Shown piece after piece: positions 16,257-25,182 of a DNA stretch of 64,000 nt; within the stretch, counting starts at the first letter, position 1; each line of letters begins with the position of its first letter. The notes beneath the pieces are model-generated. The model did no database searches. It was not told where the DNA came from and worked only from the letters and a program-made list of their open reading frames with translations. Made by a program: the position numbers and the translations under genes. Origin of the DNA: Aggregatimonas sangjinii (lineage in GTDB: Bacteria > Bacteroidota > Bacteroidia > Flavobacteriales > Flavobacteriaceae); NCBI RefSeq assembly GCF_005943945.1, contig NZ_CP040710.1:445001-509000 (forward strand). Direction: 5' to 3'.

Positions 16257-17740
16257 GTGCAGTAAATCTAATATTTCCACATCAACTTTTTAGGGAACAT
16301 CCGCTTTTGCAGAATGAATTGCCCGTATATCTAGTTGAAGAATTTTTATTTTTCAAACAGTATCCTTTCCATAAACAAAAAATAGCGTTTCATCGGGCCA
16401 CGATGAAGCGTTTTGATGCTTTTTTAAAGGATAAAGGGAGAGAAGTTAGGTATATAGAAGCAATCGATAAGGAATCGGATATTCGCGAACTAATACCTTT
16501 TTTGAAGAAGGAAGGATGTACACAAATTCATTTTGCATGTCCTGTTGACGATTGGTTGCAAAGACGATTATCAAAACAGTGCGAACAAAACGGTATTGAG
16601 ATCAAAGAATATGATTCTCCCATGTTCTTGAATACAATGGAAGAGCTGTCCGGATTCTTCAAACCGGACAAAAAGAAATATTTTCAGACTAGTTTTTATA
16701 ATGAACAACGTAAAAAGCGAAATATTTTAGTCGATGAAGAGGGAAATCCCGAAGGAGGAAAATGGTCCTTTGACACCGAGAACAGAAAAAAATATCCGGC
16801 TAAAAAAACACCCCCATCGATTTCGTACCCCGATGTAGACACTTACTACGAAGAAGCAAAGAAATATGTGAAGTCTCATTTCCCTGATAATTACGGAAGC
16901 CTTACGGACCTGTCAATGTACCCCACATCCTATGAGGCCACAGCAGCCTGGTTTGACCAATTTCTGGAAACACGCTTTATGGAGTTTGGTGCCTACGAAG
17001 ATGCAATCGTAGCTGAGCATACGATTCTCAATCATAGTGTATTGACTCCCATGTTGAACGTGGGCTTGATCACCCCGACGGAAATCGTAGACAAGAGTCT
17101 CGCCTACGCAAAAAAGCACGATGTTCCGATCAATTCTACCGAAGGTTTTATTCGTCAGATCATTGGTTGGCGTGAGTTCATAAGAGGCGTGTATGAAACC
17201 CGCGGTCGCGATGAACGCTTAAACCATTTTTGGGATTTCACGAAAAAGATACCGGCATCGTTCTATGACGGTACTACGGGTATTTATCCTATAGATCAGA
17301 CGATTAAAAAGGTTTTGAAAACGGGCTATTGCCATCATATCGAACGCTTGATGGTTCTCGGTAATTTTATGGTACTGTGTGAATTTGACCCTGATGAGGT
17401 CTACCAGTGGTTTATGGAGCTTTTTATAGATGCCTATGACTGGGTCATGGTGCCCAATGTGTATGGAATGAGCCAGTTCGCCGATGGGGGGCTCATGTCG
17501 ACCAAACCGTATATTAGCGGGAGCAATTACCTGATGAAAATGAGCGATTACCCTAAAGGGGAATGGCAAGAGGCTTGGGACGGACTATTCTGGAGGTTTA
17601 TGCATGTGCACCGTGATTTTTTCGAACGCAACCCGAGGCTGGGAATGTTGGTTAAAATGTTCGATAAGATGCCCAAAGAAAAACAGCAACTACACCTTGA
17701 TAACGCAAATGGTTTTCTAGAAAATTTGGATAAGAAATAG
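16253..17740 (+). CDS. Cryptochrome/photolyase-related protein (PhrB/CryB-like) without Fe-S cysteines
   Basis: 495 residues. N-terminal antenna domain from [13 protein letters not shown], then the helical FAD domain with [32 protein letters not shown], and [33 protein letters not shown]. This order is that of the FeS-BCP/CryPro group, prokaryotic (6-4) photolyases. In that group the sequence after MSDY contains CxxC and a further Cys that hold a 4Fe-4S cluster; here it reads [20 protein letters not shown], so three ligands are absent, and the fourth appears replaced as well ([10 protein letters not shown] region). FAD contacts look intact. Overlaps the DUF2256 gene by four bases. Confidence 0.9.
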   Translation: MSAVNLIFPHQLFREHPLLQNELPVYLVEEFLFFKQYPFHKQKIAFHRATMKRFDAFLKDKGREVRYIEAIDKESDIRELIPFLKKEGCTQIHFACPVDDWLQRRLSKQCEQNGIEIKEYDSPMFLNTMEELSGFFKPDKKKYFQTSFYNEQRKKRNILVDEEGNPEGGKWSFDTENRKKYPAKKTPPSISYPDVDTYYEEAKKYVKSHFPDNYGSLTDLSMYPTSYEATAAWFDQFLETRFMEFGAYEDAIVAEHTILNHSVLTPMLNVGLITPTEIVDKSLAYAKKHDVPINSTEGFIRQIIGWREFIRGVYETRGRDERLNHFWDFTKKIPASFYDGTTGIYPIDQTIKKVLKTGYCHHIERLMVLGNFMVLCEFDPDEVYQWFMELFIDAYDWVMVPNVYGMSQFADGGLMSTKPYISGSNYLMKMSDYPKGEWQEAWDGLFWRFMHVHRDFFERNPRLGMLVKMFDKMPKEKQQLHLDNANGFLENLDKK

Positions 17741-17742
17741 GC

Positions 17743-18171
17743 ATGGAACTTCCATTTTACAAGTTACTGTTCGATTTCGGTCTTTTAGTGCTCATCTGGA
17801 TGGTACAACTTGTGGTCTATCCCAGTTTTATTTTTATGGATCGGCAACATCTCATTGTATGGCATACGAAGTATACGATGGGAATTTCCATAATTGTAAT
17901 CCCGCTGATGTTGGCGCAATTAATTCTTTCCTTACTGTTGTTTTCAAGGGGCATATCGTTTTTTAAGGGAATCGACGTGTTTTTGGTACTTTTGGTTTGG
18001 GTGTTAACGTTCACCATCTTCGTGCCAGCGCATCGAGCAATAGCAAACGGTCAAAGCAATGAATTGCTTTTGGGTAGAATAGTTACCAAAAACTGGTACC
18101 GAACGATTATCTGGACGGTTATTTTCTTGTTTAATTTAATCAACTCCGTAGGGGGAAGCGATGTATATTAA
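17743..18171 (+). CDS. Four-span membrane protein, unknown function
   Basis: 142 residues with four hydrophobic spans: LLFDFGLLVLIWMVQLVVYP, ISIIVIPLMLAQLILSLLLF, FLVLLVWVLTFTIFVPAHRA, and TIIWTVIFLFNLIN. It begins two bases after the photolyase stop, so it belongs to the same transcript. The pattern with VPAHRAI resembles small DUF4149/integral membrane proteins, but I cannot assign a family with certainty. An inner-membrane partner of the light cluster is inference from position. Confidence 0.8.
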   Translation: MELPFYKLLFDFGLLVLIWMVQLVVYPSFIFMDRQHLIVWHTKYTMGISIIVIPLMLAQLILSLLLFSRGISFFKGIDVFLVLLVWVLTFTIFVPAHRAIANGQSNELLLGRIVTKNWYRTIIWTVIFLFNLINSVGGSDVY

Positions 18172-18224
18172 GTTTATGGGAGATGCCAACCAATGTCTTT
18201 ATCCTATTTTTAAATAATAGTCCA

Positions 18225-18758
18225 ATGATAAAAAACAGCTGCCTGCTACTTCTTTTTATAACGCTTTGCACATTTTCTCAAAATCCGAAGTCCCCGAAAA
18301 CCGATTTCACCAAAATGTATTTACCGGTATGGCTAGAAGCTACAGAGCATTGTTTGGCCGTGGCACAAGCAATGCCCGACAGCTTGTATGCCTATCGCCC
18401 TACGGAAGTAAACAAAACTTTCGCTGAACAAATGGTGCATATCGCCGCGGCTTCCGAATTATTGACAAAACGCTATGTTGAGGGCCTTGAGGTTAAGCCC
18501 GATACCCCAGATGCCTCTCAATTTTCAAAAGCAGGGATTATCGAAATGCTTCGGAAAAGTTTTGCCTATACCGAAGACGTAATTTCGACCATCGGGCAGG
18601 AAAAACTGGATGAAACCTGTACCATGTACCATAGCGGAAATACCGTAAGCAGGGCCTTCGCACTGTTTTACGTTCAGGACCATATGGCCAATCACAGAGC
18701 GAAAGCAAATCTGTACCTTCGTATGAACGCTATTGATCCACCCGAATATACGTGGTAG
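18225..18758 (+). CDS. Secreted DinB-family protein
   Basis: 177 residues from MIKNSCLLLLFITLCTFSQNP, an N-terminal signal peptide. The mature part has the DinB four-helix pattern: TEVNKTFAEQMVHIAAASE, the second histidine region and DHMANHRAKANLYLRM near the C-terminus, which supply the usual three metal-binding histidines. DinB proteins are metal-binding and many are thiol transferases; a periplasmic one is less usual. A longer frame from 18183 exists but the signal peptide supports 18225. Last gene of the cluster. Confidence 0.85.
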   Translation: MIKNSCLLLLFITLCTFSQNPKSPKTDFTKMYLPVWLEATEHCLAVAQAMPDSLYAYRPTEVNKTFAEQMVHIAAASELLTKRYVEGLEVKPDTPDASQFSKAGIIEMLRKSFAYTEDVISTIGQEKLDETCTMYHSGNTVSRAFALFYVQDHMANHRAKANLYLRMNAIDPPEYTW

Positions 18759-18802
18759 TGATTTTTTATAGTCAGGTTAGGTGCAAAATCCGATCTTTTG
18801 GT

Positions 18803-18835
18803 TATTTTTGCCTCCCTGTTATAGTTCCACAGGGA
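18803..18835 (+). promoter_or_regulatory. -7 element and leader hairpin of the tRNA-Val(GAC) locus
   Basis: TATTTTTG at 18803-18810 matches TAnnTTTG; -33 is not clear. A 7-bp hairpin TCCCTGT/ACAGGGA (18813-18835) follows within the putative leader, before the tRNA at 18870. Confidence 0.45.
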
Positions 18836-18869
18836 TACTGATTATACAAAGTTTTTTGTTAGAAGTAAT

Positions 18870-18944
18870 GGAGTGTTAGCTCAGTTGGTTTAGAGCACCG
18901 TCTTGACAGGGCGGGGGTCGTTGGTTCGAATCCAATACACTCCA
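18870..18944 (+). tRNA. tRNA-Val (anticodon GAC)
   Basis: Cloverleaf by eye: acceptor GGAGTGT/ACACTCC, D-arm GCTC/GAGC, anticodon stem CCGTC/GGCGG (one G-U) with loop TTGACAG (anticodon GAC), variable GGGTC, T-arm GTTGG-TTCGAAT-CCAAT, discriminator A at 18944. No encoded CCA and no clear terminator directly behind it; an array of derived repeats starts at the next base. Confidence 0.96.
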
Positions 18945-19601
18945 CAAGAAAGTTGATTTACGTTGTCCGCCCCCTGACGGAGCGGGGGTCGTTGGTTCCC
19001 CCGACGCTTCGGGGCAATACACTCCACAAGAAAGTTGATTTACGTTGTCCGCCCCCTGACGGAGCGGGGGTCGTTGGTTCCCCCGACGCTTCGGGGCAAT
19101 ACACTCCACAAGAAAGTTGATTTACGTTGTCCGCCCCCTGACGGAGCGGGGGTCGTTGGTTCCCCCGACGCTTCGGGGCAATACACTCCACAAGAAAGTT
19201 GATTTACGTTGTCCGCCCCCTGACGGAGCGGGGGTCGTTGGTTCCCCCGACGCTTCGGGGCAATACACTCCACAAGAAAGTTGATTTACGTTGTCCGCCC
19301 CCTGACGGAGCGGGGGTCGTTGGTTCCCCCGACGCTTCGGGGCAATACACTCCACAAGAAAGTTGATTTACGTTGCCCGCCCCCTGACGGAGCGGGGGTC
19401 GTTGGTTCCCCCGACGCTTCGGGGCAATACACTCCACAAGAAAGTTGATTTACGTTGTCCGCCCCCTGACGGAGCGGGGGTCGTTGGTTCCCCCGACGCT
19501 TCGGAGCAATACACTCCACTAAAAGGCCCATTACAGTAATGTCCGCTTCTGGCGGAGCAGAGGTCGATAGTTCCCCCTACACTTCGGGGCAATATGCCCC
19601 A
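18945..19601 (+). repeat. Tandem array of 82-bp units derived from the tRNA-Val(GAC) 3' end
   Basis: Seven nearly identical 82-bp units (starting 18945, 19027, 19109, 19191, 19273, 19355, 19437) and one diverged 83-bp unit (19519-19601). Each unit is a 21-base spacer (starting CAAGAAAGTTGATTTACG), a G/C-rich hairpin where the anticodon arm would be (TCCG...CGGA, then GCGGGGGTC), GTTGGTTC of the T-arm, an inserted hairpin CCCCGA-CGCT-TCGGGG, then the tRNA 3' tip CAATACACTCCA. Only two single-base differences were seen among the seven (19371 T to C region; 19505 G to A). In unit 8 the first palindrome is TCCGC-TTCTG-GCGGA. No unit contains the tRNA 5' half. Confidence 0.95.
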
Positions 19602-19642
19602 TTTTCTTCTTAAATTCCTAATTCCATTTCCCTCGTAAATAG

Positions 19643-19675
19643 TTGGGGCGCCTTCACAATCATTTGTTACATTTG
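19643..19675 (+). promoter_or_regulatory. Promoter upstream of the cusA-like gene
   Basis: TTG at 19643-19645 and TACATTTG at 19668-19675 with a 22-base spacer fit the Bacteroidota pattern. About 60 bases of leader precede the ATG at 19735. I see no obvious metal-regulator operator. Confidence 0.5.
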
Positions 19676-19734
19676 AACGTTACCATTTACAGGGGTTTAT
19701 CGATGAACGGTAATACCCTGTTGAATATGATTTT

Positions 19735-22700
19735 ATGCTCAACAAAAGCATCAAATTTTTAATCGAGAACAAGCTGGTGGCGGTAGTGCTCTTTCTACTG
19801 TTTTTGGTGTGGGGCACCATCAATGCCCCTTTCGATTTGAGTATGGGTCTACTGCCAAGAAACCCCGTTGCCGTTGATGCCATTCCCGATATCGGCGAAA
19901 ACCAACAAATCGTATATACCGAATGGGAAGGCCAATCGCCTCAGGATATTGAAGATCAGATTACCTATCCCCTAACTTCCAATCTTTTGGGTGTTCCCGG
20001 AGTCAAGAGTGTTCGTAGCACTTCGATGTTCGGTTTTTCCAGTATCTATGTTATTTTCGATGAAGATGCCGATTTCTATTGGACTCGAAGTCGACTCCTA
20101 GAACGACTTAGCGCGCTGCCGGTAAATTTACTGCCACAGGGGGTGCGACCGGCACTCGGACCGGATGCTACGGCATTGGGACAGCTATTTTGGTATACCC
20201 TCGAAGGAAGAGACCAAGAGGGCAATGTAACAGGGGGCTGGGACCTCCACGAAATACGGAGCATTCAGGATTTTTATGTAAAAAATGCCCTATCCGCTGC
20301 AAACGGGGTGTCGGAAGTGGCGTCTATTGGCGGTTACGTTCAAGAGTATCAGGTCGATGTCAATCCCGAACTGATGCGGCAGTATAACGTCTCCCTTTCC
20401 GGGGTTGTCGATGCGGTGAAGCAGAGCAATAAGGATATTGGTGCTAAGACCTTGGAAATCAACCAAGCGGAATACTTTGTGCGCGGTCTAGGCTATATCG
20501 AAAGTATAGAGGACCTGGAAAATGCTCCGGTGCGAGTGACCGATTTCACACCTATCCGCATTAAGGATATTGCCAATGTTACCTTGGGGCCTGAATCCCG
20601 TCGTGGCATTCTGGATAAAGAGGGGGCCGAGGTGGTCGGGGGAGTGGTAACCGCTCGTTATGGTGCCAACCCCATGGAGACTATCACAAATCTGAAGGAG
20701 AAGATAAAAGAGCTTGCCATTGCCATGCCGTCAAAGACTTTAAAGGACGGGCGTATTTCAAAGCTGACGGTGGTTCCCTTTTATGACCGTTCCGAATTGA
20801 TTCAAGAAACGATTGGTACCTTGGGCAACGCGCTTGCTTTTGAGGTGTTGATTACCATTTTGGTGGTGCTGGTACTACTCTTTAACATGCGCCTATCCAT
20901 ATTGATTTCGAGCTTGATGCCCCTCGCGGTTCTGTTGGTTTTCATTGCCATGAAACTCTTTAAAGTAGATGCCAATATCGTAGCGCTTTCGGGAATAGCC
21001 ATTGCCATAGGCACCATGGTCGATATGGGAATTATTCTTTCCGAAAACATTATTCGCCATCTCGATTCGAACCCAAACGATTCGCAAACGGATACAATAG
21101 TGTACAGGGCGACCATTGAGGTGTCGGGAGCGATCGTTACAGCCGGACTTACTACGATTATAAGTTTTGTTCCCGTATTCCTGCTCACAGGGGCCGAGGG
21201 AAAGCTCTTTACGCCCTTGGCTTTTACCAAAACGGTTGCCTTATTGGCCTCGATGGGTATTGCATTGTTTTTGATTCCACCGTTGGCCGCTAGATTGTTC
21301 CGAAAAAAAGACTTCGCCAAGAGTATAAAACTTGTAGCGAACGGCTTATTGATTGTATTGGGAGCTGTGGTCGTTTTCTTTGGGAATTTATTCGGTCTGT
21401 TGCTTGCTGGCTTCGGAGTCATAGGTATTTTGGGTGCAGTACGGAAAATTTCCCAACCTAAAAAGAATGTATTTCAATTGTATTGGGGTGTCTTTTCGAT
21501 GGTGTCGCTTTTGGGCTATTACTGGCGTCCCTTAGGCTTTGGAAATCACGTGGTGGTCAATATGTTGTTTGTAGGGTTGCTTTGTTTTATCATTTTGGGC
21601 GGCATCCTTTTGTTCAAAAGGCGTTACGAGCGGATACTTCTTTGGGCATTGGACAACAAAGCCCTGTTTTTGAGTATTCCGTTGGTATTGGTACTGCTAG
21701 GAACGTTTATCATGTTCCGATCCGGAAAAGAATTTATGCCGTCTTTGGACGAAGGATCCTACCTTTTGATGCCAACTGCCATGCCCCATGCGGGAGTAAG
21801 TGAAAATAAAAGGGTGTTGGCGCAGTTGGATATGGCCGTGGCCAATATTCCTGAAATCGAAACAGTTGTCGGAAAGGCGGGAAGGGTAGGGTCGTCTTTG
21901 GATCCTGCACCCATGTCTATGTTCGAAAATATGATTTTTTATAAATCGGAATACCTATTGGATGCAAGCGGAAGACCTGAGCGCTTCAAGACAAACGAAG
22001 AGGGTCTTTTCGAGACGAAGAATGGAAAGTATGTCACTTCTGGAACTGGGATGGCCCACAACGATTTAATCTTGGATTCCGGAGGGGAATTCTATCGCAA
22101 TTGGCGGCCGGAAATCCGAAACAAACAAGATATTTGGGAGGCGATATCAAAAGCCACGCAATTACCGGGTATTACCGCTGCCCCCAAACTACAACCTATT
22201 GAAACCCGATTAGTCATGTTGCAAACAGGAATGCGTTCTCCGATGGGCATCAAAATAAAAGGGCGGGATTTAAAGCAAATCGAACGTTTTGGATTGGAAT
22301 TGGAAAGCATCCTGAAGCAGGTCGAAGGTATAAAGCAGGAAACCGTATTTGCCGATCGCATTGTAGGAAAACCATACTTGCTCATCGATATAGATCGGAA
22401 TAAGATTGCCCGATATGGTATTTCGATTACCGAGGTACAAGAACTGATTGAGGTAGCCGTTGGGGGCAAGGTACTCGCGCAAACGGTGGAAGGTCGTGAG
22501 CGTTATGGTGTTCGGGTACGCTATCCCCGGGAGCTGCGGGGCACTCCTGAAGATTTAGAACAAATATATATGCAATCCAAGGAGGGTATTTCAATTCCCT
22601 TAAATGAAGTTGTGAACATCCGCTATGAACAAGGCCCACAACAAATCAAAAGCGAGGATAGCTTTTTGCTCGGCCATGTGTTGTTCGATAAGGCCGAAGG

Positions 22701-23412
22701 CTATGCCGAGGTTAATGTGGTGGATGATGCACGTAGTGCAATCGAGGAGCGATTGAAAAATGGTGTGTTGCAAATTCCCGAAGGCATTTCCTATTCGTTT
22801 GCAGGAACTTACGAAAACCAGTTGCATGCCGAAAAAACGCTCACATTCGTAATGCCATTGCTATTATTGGCCATATTTTTGATACTCTTTTTCCAGTTCA
22901 GGTCGGTATCGATATCATTGATGGTGTTTTCAGGAGTCGCAGTAGCCTTTGCTGGAGGTTTTATCCTTATTTGGCTATACGGACAACCTTGGTTTATGAA
23001 TTTTGGTTTGGGAGGAGTCAATTTCCGGGAGCTGTTTCATATGAAAACCGTAAATTTAAGTATTGCGGTGTGGGTCGGATTCATCGCACTTTTCGGCATC
23101 GCAACCGATGATGGGGTGGTGATGGCGACCTACCTCAAACAACAGATCGACAAAAACACGCCGAAGGATGTACAATCGGTACGCCAGGCGGTCTTGGAAG
23201 CAGGAAAAAAACGAATCAGGCCTTGTCTTATGACCACGGCAACGACTATGCTGGCGTTACTACCCGTTTTGACCGCTACCGGTCGGGGCAGTGATGTAAT
23301 GATTCCCATGGCCATACCTAGTTTCGGTGGCATGTTGGTGGCACTCATTTCGCTCTTCGTTGTGCCGGTATTGTTTAGTTGGAGAAAGGAAATTGCTTTG
23401 AAGAACGTTTAA
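19735..23412 (+). CDS. cusA: Heavy-metal efflux RND permease (CusA/CzcA type)
   Basis: 1225 residues, longer than the roughly 1050 of enteric CusA, mainly through extra hydrophobic segments at about 540-620; I recall this as usual for Bacteroidota members. Inner-membrane, proton-driven pump of the HME-RND family. Seen: N-terminal span, porter region EGQSPQDIEDQITYPL, GIAIAIGTMVDMGIILSEN in the central helices, second half from SIPLVLVLLGTFIMF, and FGIATDDGVVMATYL near the end, the aspartate-bearing relay helix. Substrate could be Cu/Ag or divalent metals. The adaptor follows 10 bases later. No outer-membrane channel gene is in the window. Confidence 0.92.
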   Translation: MLNKSIKFLIENKLVAVVLFLLFLVWGTINAPFDLSMGLLPRNPVAVDAIPDIGENQQIVYTEWEGQSPQDIEDQITYPLTSNLLGVPGVKSVRSTSMFGFSSIYVIFDEDADFYWTRSRLLERLSALPVNLLPQGVRPALGPDATALGQLFWYTLEGRDQEGNVTGGWDLHEIRSIQDFYVKNALSAANGVSEVASIGGYVQEYQVDVNPELMRQYNVSLSGVVDAVKQSNKDIGAKTLEINQAEYFVRGLGYIESIEDLENAPVRVTDFTPIRIKDIANVTLGPESRRGILDKEGAEVVGGVVTARYGANPMETITNLKEKIKELAIAMPSKTLKDGRISKLTVVPFYDRSELIQETIGTLGNALAFEVLITILVVLVLLFNMRLSILISSLMPLAVLLVFIAMKLFKVDANIVALSGIAIAIGTMVDMGIILSENIIRHLDSNPNDSQTDTIVYRATIEVSGAIVTAGLTTIISFVPVFLLTGAEGKLFTPLAFTKTVALLASMGIALFLIPPLAARLFRKKDFAKSIKLVANGLLIVLGAVVVFFGNLFGLLLAGFGVIGILGAVRKISQPKKNVFQLYWGVFSMVSLLGYYWRPLGFGNHVVVNMLFVGLLCFIILGGILLFKRRYERILLWALDNKALFLSIPLVLVLLGTFIMFRSGKEFMPSLDEGSYLLMPTAMPHAGVSENKRVLAQLDMAVANIPEIETVVGKAGRVGSSLDPAPMSMFENMIFYKSEYLLDASGRPERFKTNEEGLFETKNGKYVTSGTGMAHNDLILDSGGEFYRNWRPEIRNKQDIWEAISKATQLPGITAAPKLQPIETRLVMLQTGMRSPMGIKIKGRDLKQIERFGLELESILKQVEGIKQETVFADRIVGKPYLLIDIDRNKIARYGISITEVQELIEVAVGGKVLAQTVEGRERYGVRVRYPRELRGTPEDLEQIYMQSKEGISIPLNEVVNIRYEQGPQQIKSEDSFLLGHVLFDKAEGYAEVNVVDDARSAIEERLKNGVLQIPEGISYSFAGTYENQLHAEKTLTFVMPLLLLAIFLILFFQFRSVSISLMVFSGVAVAFAGGFILIWLYGQPWFMNFGLGGVNFRELFHMKTVNLSIAVWVGFIALFGIATDDGVVMATYLKQQIDKNTPKDVQSVRQAVLEAGKKRIRPCLMTTATTMLALLPVLTATGRGSDVMIPMAIPSFGGMLVALISLFVVPVLFSWRKEIALKNV

Positions 23413-23422
23413 AAGTGAGCTG

Positions 23423-25123
23423 ATGAATGAAATAAAGAAATATGGGGGATATGCGGCAGTATTGATTGTAGGACTGCTTTTGGGCTATGTTTTTTTTAGT
23501 GGTGGTAGTGCGGATGAAATGCATGCCCATTCCAATGCGACTGAACAGGTCTATTCTTGCTCCATGCATCCAAAAGTGCAACAGAACGAGACGGGCTCCT
23601 GTCCTATTTGTGGTATGGATTTGGTTGTCTCGAATTCAGGGGGAATCACTCTTGATGAAAATCAATTTCAAATGACCGAGAATGCCTTGGCACTGGCAAA
23701 TATTGAAACAACTACCGTTGGTGTCGGTAACATGAATGGGAATACGTTGAAGCTGTCGGGAAAAATCACGGCGAACGAGAAGACCAATGCCGTTCAGACC
23801 AGTATTTTCGATGGTCGTATCGAAAAGTTGAATGTAAATTATGTGGGTCAATATATTAAGAAAGGGAAGCAGCTGGGCACCATGTACTCCCCAGAGCTGT
23901 ATTCGGCCCAGGATAAATTATTGACGTCGGCATCCTATAAGGATTCCCATGAAAAATTATTTGCTGCGGCTCGGAATACCTTGGGCGTGTGGAAGCTTAC
24001 CGACGCCCAGATTAATGAAATCCTTAGTACTAAGAAACCGATAATGAATTTTCCGATAACGGCAACCGTAAACGGTACGGTAACCGAGGTCATCGGTGCG
24101 GAAGGGAATTGGTACAAACAAGGCGACCCCCTGTTCAAGGTGTCGAATCTGTACACCGTTTGGGCAGTATTCGATGCCTATGAAAACCAACTGCCATTGC
24201 TCAAAGTAGGGCAGGAGATTGCCATCTCTTCCAATACCTTCAGTGGTAAAAGCCATAAGGCCAAAATAGACTTTATCGACCCGATTTTAGATAATGATAA
24301 AAGAACAGTCTCACTTCGGGCCACCTTGATCAATAAGGAAGGAGTTTTAAAACCGGGAATGTTTATTGAGGGAAGTGTACAAGCAGAAAAGGCCAATCAA
24401 GTGATGACCGTGCCAAAATCTGCGGTGCTTTGGACCGGAAAACGGTCTTTGGTTTACCTAAAGCCAGATCCGAGCGAACCTATTTTTGAAATGACAGAAG
24501 TAACGTTGGGCAATGCCATGGGGGATTCCTACGTCATAGTAGAGGGGTTGGCCCCCGGTGACGAAGTGGTCACCAATGGCACCTTTACAGTTGATGCCGC
24601 CGCACAATTGCAAGGTAAAAAATCGATGATGGGTTTTAATGGGATGGAAGGAATGCTCATAGGCGACAGTAAAATGAATATGGAAGGTGATCCGGATTTA
24701 AAGGAAAAATTCATGTACATCTTAATGATATACGATGAAATGAAGAATGCCTTGGTCGGTTCTAATGCGACGAAAGCGAATTCGGACGGAAGACAACTGG
24801 TTTCCGAGTTGGCCCAACTCGAAGGTTTGATGTTGGATGGTATGCTAACTTCCCGTATAAATGCGCTGGAGAAATTCTCAAAAAAGATTGCAGCAACCGA
24901 TGATTTGAAAAAGCAGCGCGAAGCTTTTAAACCACTATCCGAAGCGGTTATTGCAATCGCCTCTAGTTTTAATGACTTAGATCAGCCGATTTATGTACAG
25001 CACTGCCCAATGGCCGATAATAACAAAGGGGCCGATTGGCTCAGTTTTCAGGACAAGGTTCAAAACCCTTATTATGGGGATGCAATGCTGACCTGCGGTA
25101 GCGTCACTAAGACCTTACAATAG
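23423..25123 (+). CDS. cusB: RND efflux periplasmic adaptor with metal-binding domains (CusB type)
   Basis: 566 residues. N-terminal membrane anchor (YAAVLIVGLLLGYVFF), then a heavy-metal-binding domain YSCSMHPKVQQNETGSCPIC-GMDL (about 43-67), then the membrane-fusion barrel-sandwich/hairpin region, and a C-terminal DUF3347-like helical domain (about 430-566) ending with metal-type residues YVQHCPMADNNKGADWL. The two extra domains suggest it both senses and hands over metal ions, probably copper or silver, to the pump. Co-transcribed with the permease. Confidence 0.92.
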   Translation: MNEIKKYGGYAAVLIVGLLLGYVFFSGGSADEMHAHSNATEQVYSCSMHPKVQQNETGSCPICGMDLVVSNSGGITLDENQFQMTENALALANIETTTVGVGNMNGNTLKLSGKITANEKTNAVQTSIFDGRIEKLNVNYVGQYIKKGKQLGTMYSPELYSAQDKLLTSASYKDSHEKLFAAARNTLGVWKLTDAQINEILSTKKPIMNFPITATVNGTVTEVIGAEGNWYKQGDPLFKVSNLYTVWAVFDAYENQLPLLKVGQEIAISSNTFSGKSHKAKIDFIDPILDNDKRTVSLRATLINKEGVLKPGMFIEGSVQAEKANQVMTVPKSAVLWTGKRSLVYLKPDPSEPIFEMTEVTLGNAMGDSYVIVEGLAPGDEVVTNGTFTVDAAAQLQGKKSMMGFNGMEGMLIGDSKMNMEGDPDLKEKFMYILMIYDEMKNALVGSNATKANSDGRQLVSELAQLEGLMLDGMLTSRINALEKFSKKIAATDDLKKQREAFKPLSEAVIAIASSFNDLDQPIYVQHCPMADNNKGADWLSFQDKVQNPYYGDAMLTCGSVTKTLQ

Positions 25124-25182
25124 CACTGTTATGATATCTAACGATAAATCCGTTGGGCCTTACTGTTAGATTGGCCTTTCTA

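Noticed and set aside
18876-19592. Overlapping minus-strand frames of 74-81 codons across the repeats
   Set aside because: They are translations of the 82-bp repeat in one frame, offset by exactly one unit, and include the tRNA; no independent gene evidence.
18945-19601. CRISPR array candidate
   Set aside because: The units are contiguous 82-bp repeats with no variable spacers, derive from the adjacent tRNA, and no cas genes are near.
20802-21422. 206-codon minus-strand frame inside cusA
   Set aside because: Shadow of a well-supported membrane protein gene; no features of its own.
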